Source of the DNA: Candidatus Cloacimonadota bacterium
GTDB taxonomy: Bacteria > Cloacimonadota > Cloacimonadia > Cloacimonadales > JAIOQZ01
Direction: 5' to 3'
Length of the DNA: 7,719 bases
Assembly (NCBI GenBank): GCA_021106755.1
Contig: JAIOTM010000458.1
Location: forward strand, 1 to 7,719
Shown here: piece by piece, positions 1 to 5,931 of the stretch
How positions within the stretch are numbered: the stretch's first letter is position 1
Layout: every line of letters begins with the position of its first letter
Notes under the pieces: model-generated
What the model saw: the letters and a program-made list of their open reading frames with translations, nothing else
Told to the model about the DNA's origin: nothing
The model's database searches: none
Translations under genes and position numbers: made by a program

Positions 1-893
1 ATAGTATCATCCTGCAACAACCCGATAAAAGCAATCTTGCCATCTCTCGTTACAGCAGTACTGTGATGATAACGTCCGCAGTTAGTTCCGGGAGTGCCAG
101 AATTAAAACCATCCAGTAATGGGAAAGTATGGTAACTCCAACCATCGAACACAGGATCTCCAGCTGTTGAGGTTGAAAAATCCGACCAGATAAGCAAGAT
201 GTTTTCGGCTGGCGTTCCACCTGTATGGTCGATAAAATTATTCCCAACTACAAATATACGCCGTTTTGCATCCTGACTATAAGTAGGGGCTTCGGTAATA
301 TACACCTTAGGCCAGATAAACTGATCATCGGCAAAGGGAGTATCTACACCGCCGTAAACTTCGTTATCAAGAATTTCCAGTGGTAATCCGAAAAGCCCCG
401 GAGCGTTCATGATATGCCATATATCCCACACCATCTCAACTTCGTAAGCTCCATCGCCATCGTTGTCAACATGATAGGCAAAAAATGCGTCGCTCGTATC
501 GAAATCAAGGTCCATTCCGGGAAATCCCTGCCGGTATGGTCCCGCCGCTATTAAGGCTCCGGGAGTAACAACCCCGCCAGCATCAACATAAGCGGAATAT
601 ATCATTCGCTCACTTACATCACCATGAAACGCGGCATAAACTCCTCCACCTGACTGTACTTTCAATGGAGAATCGGTATAACCTCCAATCATGTAGTCGT
701 ACATTGAACCAGCCAGAAATAGGGTTGGGTTGGTATCAAAAGTGAATAACGGCGTAAAACGGGTTATCGGTTTTACGTGTCCTGTTCCCGGATCCTGGGC
801 TGTCGGACGGTCTGGTCCTGGTAATTGCACATTAGCAAACAATGTGGCACAGGAAATTATCAGTAGCAAAAATAAGACTTCTCTGACTCTCAT
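1..893 (-). CDS. Secreted beta-rich protein of unknown function, N-terminal part (C-terminus beyond left edge)
   Basis: The frame is open from an ATG at 893-891 to the left edge: 297 complete codons and no stop. A GGAGG ribosome binding site lies 7 bases before the ATG. Residues 1-20 form a signal peptide: basic MRVR start, hydrophobic core at about 6-14, likely cleavage after LFA (residue 20). Cys15 follows IIS, but Glu5 breaks the usual lipobox pattern, so an ordinary secreted protein is more likely than a lipoprotein. The mature part is rich in Gly, Asp, Tyr and Trp, with short strands and turns suggesting a beta-propeller or similar fold. Residues 143-151 (DNDGDGAYE) resemble a calcium-binding loop of the dockerin or thrombospondin-3 type. 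Large extracellular proteins of FCB bacteria often look like this and end in a sorting domain, but that end is not visible. No enzyme motif was recognised. The function is unknown; export is fairly sure. Confidence 0.8.
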   Translation of the reverse strand, partial: MRVREVLFLLLIISCATLFANVQLPGPDRPTAQDPGTGHVKPITRFTPLFTFDTNPTLFLAGSMYDYMIGGYTDSPLKVQSGGGVYAAFHGDVSERMIYSAYVDAGGVVTPGALIAAGPYRQGFPGMDLDFDTSDAFFAYHVDNDGDGAYEVEMVWDIWHIMNAPGLFGLPLEILDNEVYGGVDTPFADDQFIWPKVYITEAPTYSQDAKRRIFVVGNNFIDHTGGTPAENILLIWSDFSTSTAGDPVFDGWSYHTFPLLDGFNSGTPGTNCGRYHHSTAVTRDGKIAFIGLLQDDT

Positions 894-1062
894 TGTGTAT
901 CCTCCCGTTATGTATTTTTTCTCTTCTCCTCCAAAAATCAATAATTGTTTTTTTATCGAGATGATGGCAAGTTTTTTTTTGCATCTTTTCGCTGAGGTAG
1001 GCTGAAACTTCGTTCAAATAAGTTTCAAGGCTCTACTGATTTTACCCTTTCTGAAACGGATT
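894..1062. other. A-tract-rich spacer between the kinase gene and the secreted-protein gene
   Basis: This 169-base spacer holds no gene. It carries runs of 9 A (972-980) and 7 A (948-954) on the minus strand and two purine-rich stretches ahead of the secreted-protein start, the nearer being the real ribosome binding site (GGAGG). An 8-bp inverted repeat lies at 1003-1027. It probably contains the promoter of the secreted-protein gene, since no strong intrinsic terminator and no clean promoter separate it from the kinase gene. The best promoter guess (TTGCCA at 965-970, AATTAT at 941-946, 18-base spacer) is weak. Confidence 0.4.
1003..1027. repeat. Inverted repeat, 8-bp arms with 9-base loop
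   Basis: TGAAACTT at 1003-1010 is the exact reverse complement of AAGTTTCA at 1020-1027. The repeat begins about 36 bases after the stop codon of the kinase gene in the minus direction. No T-run follows on either strand and the stem is AT-rich, so it is a poor intrinsic terminator. It could stabilise a transcript 3' end, bind a regulator, or be chance. Confidence 0.35.
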
Positions 1063-4000
1063 TCACTCCTTCTCTTCGTCATTATAACCCAGTACATTCT
1101 TTAGTAATTGACTTAATTCTCTGATTTTATATGGCTTGGGTATTACTCCGGCAAAACCGGATTGCTTATATTCAGACATTATAGGATCAGTGGTATATCC
1201 GCTGGAAACTATTGCCTTCGCGTCGGGGTCAATCTTTTTAAGGTGCTTGATTGCTTCTCTGCCGCCAGCTCCCCCAGGAATCGTCAGGTCCATAATCACA
1301 ACAGCATAAGGTCGATTCTCCTGCATTGCCCGTTTATAGTAATCTATGAGTTCATCTCCATTCTGCACTGTATCCACTTCAAAACCAAGATAGCGTAGCA
1401 TCTCACCCGAAACCCGTCGGATAAAATCCTCATCATCCATCAATAATATACGCCCTTCTCCAACGAGTAGATTCTCTTCGTCTCCAGTTGAGTTGTTTCC
1501 CTTCTCAGCTACCGCTGGCAGATAAATGTTGAAACATGTACCACTTCCAGAATGCGATTCTACCTGTACATGCCCCATATGCCGCTTGATGATTGAGTAA
1601 GAAATTGATAGACCCAATCCGCTACCCTCGGATTTCGTGGTGAAATAGGGATCGAACACTCGTTTAATAGTTTCGCTACTCATACCTGGTCCACTATCTT
1701 CAATAAGTATTTTAATGTACTCTCCGCTTTCCAACCCCGGACACATATTGTCGTATATCATTACATTTTCAAGCGTTATGTCTATTGTCCCGCCTTCAGG
1801 CATAGCCTGATTAGCATTGATTACGAGATTCTGAAAATCCTGCCCATTCTGTCCTACATCAACATTTACATACGCGAGATCTTCGGGAAAATGATAATTG
1901 CAGACAGCATTCGAGCCGCGAAGTACAAACTCAGAGGATTCGCGGATAATCTCGCGGAGGGATGTAGTCTGCTTCACGGGGTTCCCGCCTTTGGCGATAG
2001 TAAGTAATTGATGTGTCAGTTTTTTTGCTCTTAAAGCCGCGTTTTCAGCATCTGTAGCAATAGCGTAAGATTCACTATGCGGGTCTAATTTGACCTTGCA
2101 TAAGTTCAGATTTCCCATGATTGCCATTAGAATATTATTGAAATCATGAGCAATTCCTCCGGCAAGTAAAGCTACAGATTCTAATCTTTCCGACTTCTGC
2201 ATTTCAAGCTCCATCCGGTGTTTCTCCGAAATATCCCGAAACACAAGTACAACACCAATAACTATGCTGTCACTATCGCGGATTGGAGCGGCAGAATCGG
2301 CAATGTTCCGCTCTGTCCCATCTTTGGAAACAAGAATTGTGTGGTTTGCAAGCCCCACCGTTAAAGGGTCGTCCAACACTTTATCGACCGGATTTTCCAC
2401 TTGCTTACGGCTTTTCTCATTAATAATGTTGAAAACACTGATAAGCGGTTTTCCTATTGCTTCCTTGGTAGTGAAACCTGTCATTTCTTCCGCGACTTTA
2501 TTCATCAAAACAACATTTCCATCGGTATCTGTTGAAATAACTCCATCACCGATACTACGCAGTGTTACCGCGAGTCGTTCTTTTTGATTAGCTAATTCAT
2601 TCATTGTTTGTTTTCGCTCAGTTATATCCTTCTTAATTCCGAAGATGCCCTTAATCATCTTGTTCTCGGTATATATACAGATATAATCGCTCAACGTCCA
2701 CATCCAGTCACCATTAAATCTGAATTCCCTATATTCTATTGAAATCTGTCTTTCATCAAAAAGCCGTCTCAGGGATTCTTTGCCATACTGGATATCATAA
2801 GAAAACAAATCAGCTATCGAACAATTAATAAGCTCATTATGGGAAGTTCTGTACAAATCCGCCATAGCCGTATTAATCTTCGTAAGTTTGAGATTATTGA
2901 AAGCGTATTCAATAACCTCCTGCTTGTCAACGTCCTCACTCCAGGATAATGGCTCATCGAATTCCGCGAAGAAAAAACCTTCCAGCGATTGTGAAAAGAA
3001 TAGCTCTAATTGCTCTTCGCTTTCTCCAAGTGCCTGTTCCGCAGTTTTCCGTCCGGAAATATCGACTATTGTAAGCATCAGGGCAACGCGACCGTTAAGT
3101 TCTATCGCTCGTGAATACTGCTCAATCCAAATCATCCTGCCGTCTTTGTGACGACCCCGATAAGCGTATTGGGGGACAACATCGGTTTCTCCGCTCATTT
3201 TTTTCCTGTTCTGCTCCCTAGCGAAGGGTCTGTCATCTGGATGTATTATGTTGAAGCCATCCTCTAAAGTCCATGAAAGTATCTCTTCCTTACTATAACC
3301 CGACATATCCTGAAATGCCTGATTTGTATAAATGAATCGTTCATCCTGAATAATTAATATCCCAATAAGCGACTGATCAGTTATCAGGCGGAACTTCTCC
3401 TCACTATTACGGAGAGCTTTTTCTGCCTCCTTCCGTTCAGTTATATCCCGCTCCAAAGCGATAATGGTGGAATCGTCCAGAGCAACCATCCGGTCTTCAT
3501 AAATTTTGATTCCATCTGGGGTATTCATGCTCATTTCAAATGTTACAGCTTCTTTCGTTTTTAAAGCCTTTTGAATATGCTGCTGAATTTCCTTTAGATT
3601 CAGTTCGGGCATTCCCAAGTCAGAGATATTCGCTCCAATAATTTTCTCAGGAGATAATATCAGTTGGCTTTTGTTTTCCGCATAATAGTCCAGAAAAAAC
3701 CCATCGGAGTTAATAATAAAAACAAGGTCTGGAAATGTTCGAAGTATGGCTTTATCCCGACTTTTACTGAGAGCCAGTTGTTCTTTAATCTGCTCCTCTG
3801 ATGCTCTCGCTTGTTGTAACAGGGATTTCGCGGTGTCAAGGTCACTCCGCATAATATTATCTTTGTATTCGAGAAACGTCCCTGCCAGATTTTTTGTGAC
3901 TCGAAAGGTCAGCCAGATTGCAATAGCCAGCATTGTTAGTAGTATAAGAAGTGAGATAAGAAGTCGGTGCCGTGTCACAGATTTCAGATGTTCTTCTCTG

Positions 4001-4605
4001 ACAGAAAGCTCCTTGATAGTATCACAGGTAAGAACCGCCTTACCCACCACAATCCCGTTATCCTGATTGAGATGATAGTACGCGTAGTAGTGATGCACTT
4101 CATCATCTACAGAAATGTTACTTGTTGCTCTGTAATATCCTGCCTTTTTCAATGAATCTGAAAATTGCTCTATGTTATCTATATCGCCAGAAACAGCTTC
4201 CGCCAATTCGGGAAAACGTTTTGAAGTTAAAGTGGCAACCTTCTGAAAGGTGTTGGAATTATCCGGTCGATACACAGATAAAAGAAGATTATATTCCACC
4301 TGAAAGAAAGCGGGGGAAATTTTTCTCATTACAAGCTGTTGTATATCCTCATCCCGTAGTTCGCTCTCTTTTCCATGGAGAATATCCACCATTGTTGAGA
4401 TGCTGACAACCTCTTGCTCCATGGATTGTTGAAAAGGACTGATTGTAGCTGGATTCAGTTCATCCAATTGGCGAGACTCATGATGAAAACCAATAATAAA
4501 TAACCCAATCAACACTGCCAAAAAAGAGAGCATCAACATTGTACTAACGCGGTTATAGCAAGTAAACAGCTTCACTTTTTCTATCTCGTTATACGGCATT
4601 TTCAT
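1063..4605 (-). CDS. Membrane-bound hybrid sensor histidine kinase with four PAS domains and a receiver
   Basis: This 1180-residue kinase autophosphorylates on His in response to a signal and passes the phosphate to its own receiver. Order: membrane helix (about 22-40), periplasmic region (41-213, family not recognised), second helix (214-233), coiled linker (245-285), PAS domains at about 286-391, 403-519, 530-665 and 673-795, HisKA (about 808-870), ATPase (about 915-1032), receiver (1051-1172). The DITERK or DIS-type ends of the PAS units mark the boundaries. His820 in AHDFNN is the phosphoacceptor. Asn930 marks the N box, DSGPG (970-974) the G1 box, DPYFTTK (985-991) the F box and GSGLGL (994-999) the G2 box. 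The receiver has its acidic patch at 1057-1060, Asp1106 as acceptor, Ser1134 and Lys1157, so it looks active. The first ATG is preferred because AAGGAG lies 6 bases before it; another ATG is codon 3. The gene starts 17 bases after the small upstream gene. The signal and final target are unknown. Confidence 0.95.
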   Translation of the reverse strand: MKMPYNEIEKVKLFTCYNRVSTMLMLSFLAVLIGLFIIGFHHESRQLDELNPATISPFQQSMEQEVVSISTMVDILHGKESELRDEDIQQLVMRKISPAFFQVEYNLLLSVYRPDNSNTFQKVATLTSKRFPELAEAVSGDIDNIEQFSDSLKKAGYYRATSNISVDDEVHHYYAYYHLNQDNGIVVGKAVLTCDTIKELSVREEHLKSVTRHRLLISLLILLTMLAIAIWLTFRVTKNLAGTFLEYKDNIMRSDLDTAKSLLQQARASEEQIKEQLALSKSRDKAILRTFPDLVFIINSDGFFLDYYAENKSQLILSPEKIIGANISDLGMPELNLKEIQQHIQKALKTKEAVTFEMSMNTPDGIKIYEDRMVALDDSTIIALERDITERKEAEKALRNSEEKFRLITDQSLIGILIIQDERFIYTNQAFQDMSGYSKEEILSWTLEDGFNIIHPDDRPFAREQNRKKMSGETDVVPQYAYRGRHKDGRMIWIEQYSRAIELNGRVALMLTIVDISGRKTAEQALGESEEQLELFFSQSLEGFFFAEFDEPLSWSEDVDKQEVIEYAFNNLKLTKINTAMADLYRTSHNELINCSIADLFSYDIQYGKESLRRLFDERQISIEYREFRFNGDWMWTLSDYICIYTENKMIKGIFGIKKDITERKQTMNELANQKERLAVTLRSIGDGVISTDTDGNVVLMNKVAEEMTGFTTKEAIGKPLISVFNIINEKSRKQVENPVDKVLDDPLTVGLANHTILVSKDGTERNIADSAAPIRDSDSIVIGVVLVFRDISEKHRMELEMQKSERLESVALLAGGIAHDFNNILMAIMGNLNLCKVKLDPHSESYAIATDAENAALRAKKLTHQLLTIAKGGNPVKQTTSLREIIRESSEFVLRGSNAVCNYHFPEDLAYVNVDVGQNGQDFQNLVINANQAMPEGGTIDITLENVMIYDNMCPGLESGEYIKILIEDSGPGMSSETIKRVFDPYFTTKSEGSGLGLSISYSIIKRHMGHVQVESHSGSGTCFNIYLPAVAEKGNNSTGDEENLLVGEGRILLMDDEDFIRRVSGEMLRYLGFEVDTVQNGDELIDYYKRAMQENRPYAVVIMDLTIPGGAGGREAIKHLKKIDPDAKAIVSSGYTTDPIMSEYKQSGFAGVIPKPYKIRELSQLLKNVLGYNDEEKE

Positions 4606-4611
4606 GGTTTA

Positions 4612-4617
4612 CTCCTT
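4612..4617 (-). promoter_or_regulatory. Ribosome binding site of the hybrid kinase gene
   Basis: AAGGAG on the minus strand sits 6 bases before the ATG at 4605-4603, inside the 17-base gap to the upstream small gene. It decides the start over the in-frame ATG two codons later, which would have a 12-base spacer. Confidence 0.75.
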
Positions 4618-4622
4618 ATTGA

Positions 4623-4889
4623 TTACCTCACAATATAGACTGCGTCAGATTCGCCATCAGTTTCAAGAAGAAAAATTAAAAGAGACTTATAGCGAAGCAA
4701 CTCATCATCCTCGTATATTTTATCGGAAGTACCATCTTTATATTGAATAGTATAGTAATTAAACTCTAACGAATCAATAATCAGGCTCTTGAACCAACGC
4801 CACCAGTCAAGTTGTGGCTCTGATACTGTCTCAATATCGTTGAGATTAATCTGTTTGCCATTGGGCAGTTTAAACAACTCAAGTTTCAT
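4623..4889 (-). CDS. Small unrecognised protein encoded just upstream of the hybrid kinase
   Basis: From the preferred ATG at 4889-4887 this is an 88-residue soluble protein with no signal peptide or membrane helix. An in-frame ATG at 4934 would add 15 residues, but nothing resembling a ribosome binding site precedes it; the inner ATG has a weak AGG 9 bases before. The sequence opens with a strand-like LFKLPNGKQINLNDIETV, has an aromatic cluster WWRWF at 29-33, then a strand pair (about 44-59) joined by KDGT, and a likely C-terminal helix or strand (62-75). This resembles small beta-sheet proteins such as the FlbD-like type (hydrophobic-NGK-hydrophobic, then a second hairpin), but only as a pattern; the family is not established. 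The stop is 17 bases before the kinase start, and a good promoter lies upstream, so the two are very probably co-transcribed. A role as kinase partner is inference from position. Confidence 0.7.
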   Translation of the reverse strand: MKLELFKLPNGKQINLNDIETVSEPQLDWWRWFKSLIIDSLEFNYYTIQYKDGTSDKIYEDDELLRYKSLLIFLLETDGESDAVYIVR

Positions 4890-4981
4890 TTTTTCATACC
4901 TAATCAGGATATTTTCATATAGTGGGGACAACATCTGCGATTTATAGTCTGGGCGTTGACCTCACAGTTTTCCACATAATG
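4890..4981 (-). other. Probable 5' leader of the small-protein and kinase operon
   Basis: With the promoter at 4982-5010, transcription should begin near 4975, leaving a leader of about 85 bases before the preferred ATG. I see no riboswitch or attenuator-like stem in it. A three-codon ORF (ATG at 4897-4895, stop overlapping the start of the main gene) is out of frame and probably chance. Confidence 0.35.
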
Positions 4982-5010
4982 ATATTAATGACTTAAGTAG
5001 CGAATGTCAA
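4982..5010 (-). promoter_or_regulatory. Sigma-70-type promoter for the small-protein and kinase operon
   Basis: On the minus strand TTGACA (5010-5005), a perfect -35 box, is followed after exactly 17 bases by TAATAT (4987-4982), which keeps the key first, second, fifth and last positions of the -10 consensus. The predicted start near 4975 places it about 85 bases before the preferred ATG of the small gene. It is the clearest promoter in the window. Activity is inferred from the match and the location. Confidence 0.7.
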
Positions 5011-5339
5011 GCTTTTTGTGTGAGATAATTGGGAAAAACTGGAAATGGAAGATTTAATAACGCATAATACGGTTGGATAACTCAGTTTATTTACTTTGAA
5101 CCCATTTAATGTAGTAGGATTTGCAAAAGGTGGTGAAGATGTGTAGCGAGAAGGATTTAAAAATTTCATCGTATATTTGAAAATATTCAGGGTTAAATTT
5201 TTATGTTCTTCTGGCAAACAGGTTTGCCTCATTTTTTGAATCTGTACTGCATTATGTGGGTTGAAGGAATTTAATAAAAATTTACATGATGAATTAAGGC
5301 AGTGGCGAATATATCATATCCTGAATTTTGAATAATGTA
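5011..5339. other. AT-rich intergenic region without a convincing gene
   Basis: These 329 bases lie between the end of the tRNA gene and the promoter of the kinase operon. The visible content is a 7-bp-arm inverted repeat with a T-run on its plus-strand side (5213-5236) and a tiny plus-strand ORF (5139-5180). A 79-codon minus-strand reading frame at 4993-5232 lacks any recognisable domain, has no clear ribosome binding site and runs into the promoter, so it is not called. No tRNA, riboswitch or insertion-sequence end was recognised. Confidence 0.5.
5213..5236 (+). terminator. Hairpin followed by T-run, possible plus-strand intrinsic terminator
   Basis: GGCAAAC (5213-5219) and GTTTGCC (5222-5228) are exact reverse complements separated by AG. 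As RNA this would fold as a 6-bp stem with a CAGG loop. TCA and then six T residues (5231-5237) follow on the plus strand, as in a factor-independent terminator. The minus-strand side has no T-run, so it would not end the tRNA transcript. The stem is short and no plus-strand gene is evident, so an operator-like palindrome or chance remain possible. Confidence 0.35.
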
Positions 5340-5426
5340 CGGAGGGGCAGGGATTCGAACCCTGGGACCCCGTAAGAGGTCAACGGTTTTCGAGACCGCC
5401 CCGTTCAACCGCTCCGGCACCCCTCC
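5340..5426 (-). tRNA. tRNA-Ser (anticodon CGA)
   Basis: The 87-base gene folds as a class II tRNA. The acceptor stem is GGAGGGG with CCCCTCC and is followed by discriminator G (position 5340), the serine identity base. The D stem is CCG with CGG. The anticodon stem GCGGT/ACCGT encloses the loop CTCGAAA, giving anticodon CGA (5392-5390), which reads the codon UCG. A long variable arm GACCTC-TTAC-GGGGTC and the T arm CAGGG-TTCGAAT-CCCTG complete it. No CCA is encoded (TAC follows the discriminator), so a CCA-adding enzyme is needed. It lies 31 bases after the tadA stop on the same strand, so it may be processed out of the hflC-ugd-tadA transcript. Confidence 0.97.
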
Positions 5427-5457
5427 GATTAAGAGTTGAAGATTAAAAACGGTGCTT

Positions 5458-5925
5458 TTAATCTTTTGGTTTTGTTATATCATTCTGTTTATTCAACCGT
5501 TTTTCGCGGAAGAATCCAGTAAGCAACTTCGAGCATTCAGTTTGCATTACGCCAGTACTTACCTGAGGATGATGGTTCATCTGTTTATCACGCAGAAGAT
5601 TATAGACAGAGCCGACTGCACCCGTTTTGGGGTCCATTGCCCCAATAACTAATCGTCCTAATCTGCTCCATATCATCATACCAGCACACATAGCACATGG
5701 CTCTAACGTTACATAGAGTGTGCAGTCAAGCAGATAGCCATCGCTCTCGCCTAGAGCGTGTTCAATACACAGCTTCTCGGCATGCTCAATAGCCCCATGT
5801 CCATTACGCGCGGCGTATATTATGTTATTATTCTTAACTATAACCGCACCTACAGGAATACAATCCTGCATGGCGGCTTGCCTGCCTTGTTCCAGAGCCA
5901 GCCGCATCCAGTGCTGGTCTGTCAT
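5458..5925 (-). CDS. tadA: tRNA-specific adenosine deaminase TadA
   Basis: TadA converts adenosine 34 to inosine in the anticodon of tRNA-Arg(ACG), letting one tRNA read several arginine codons. The 155-residue length fits the family. The zinc deaminase motifs are present: HAE with His48 and catalytic Glu50, and PCAMC with Cys77 and Cys80. PVGAV (24-28) and the C-terminal block DPKTGAVGSVYNLL, NHH, and GFFREKR match TadA rather than other cytidine deaminases. The unusual part is the stretch before the zinc His. From Asn41 to His48 there are only 7 positions, against 11 in E. coli TadA as I recall it, and the usual PTAHAEI reads AIEHAEK. The start lies 6 bases after the ugd stop, with only AAGG inside the end of ugd as a possible ribosome binding site, so translational coupling is likely. 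A tRNA-Ser gene follows. Confidence 0.9.
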   Translation of the reverse strand: MTDQHWMRLALEQGRQAAMQDCIPVGAVIVKNNNIIYAARNGHGAIEHAEKLCIEHALGESDGYLLDCTLYVTLEPCAMCAGMMIWSRLGRLVIGAMDPKTGAVGSVYNLLRDKQMNHHPQVSTGVMQTECSKLLTGFFREKRLNKQNDITKPKD

Positions 5926-5931
5926 TCAGTA

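Noticed and set aside
941..970. Candidate promoter TTGCCA and AATTAT for the secreted-protein gene
   Set aside because: The -10 box matches only four of six bases and the spacer is 18; it is mentioned in the spacer entry but too weak to call as a feature.
832..1017. 61-codon minus-strand ORF overlapping the start of the secreted-protein gene
   Set aside because: It overlaps the signal-peptide region in another frame, begins with a non-ATG codon, and has no domain; the secreted-protein frame has the ribosome binding site and a long open frame.
4890..4934. Longer start (ATG at 4934) for the small protein upstream of the kinase
   Set aside because: No ribosome binding site precedes it, whereas the ATG at 4889 has a weak one and begins the well-patterned part of the protein; the longer form is not excluded.
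4969..4979. TTTTCCACA, similar to a DnaA box
   Set aside because: It is a single copy with a mismatch to the usual TTATCCACA, with no cluster and no replication gene nearby, so an origin is not supported.
4993..5232. 79-codon minus-strand ORF in the region after the tRNA
   Set aside because: It has no recognisable domain, lacks a clear ribosome binding site, sits in AT-rich DNA and its end overlaps the strong -35 box and spacer of the kinase operon promoter.
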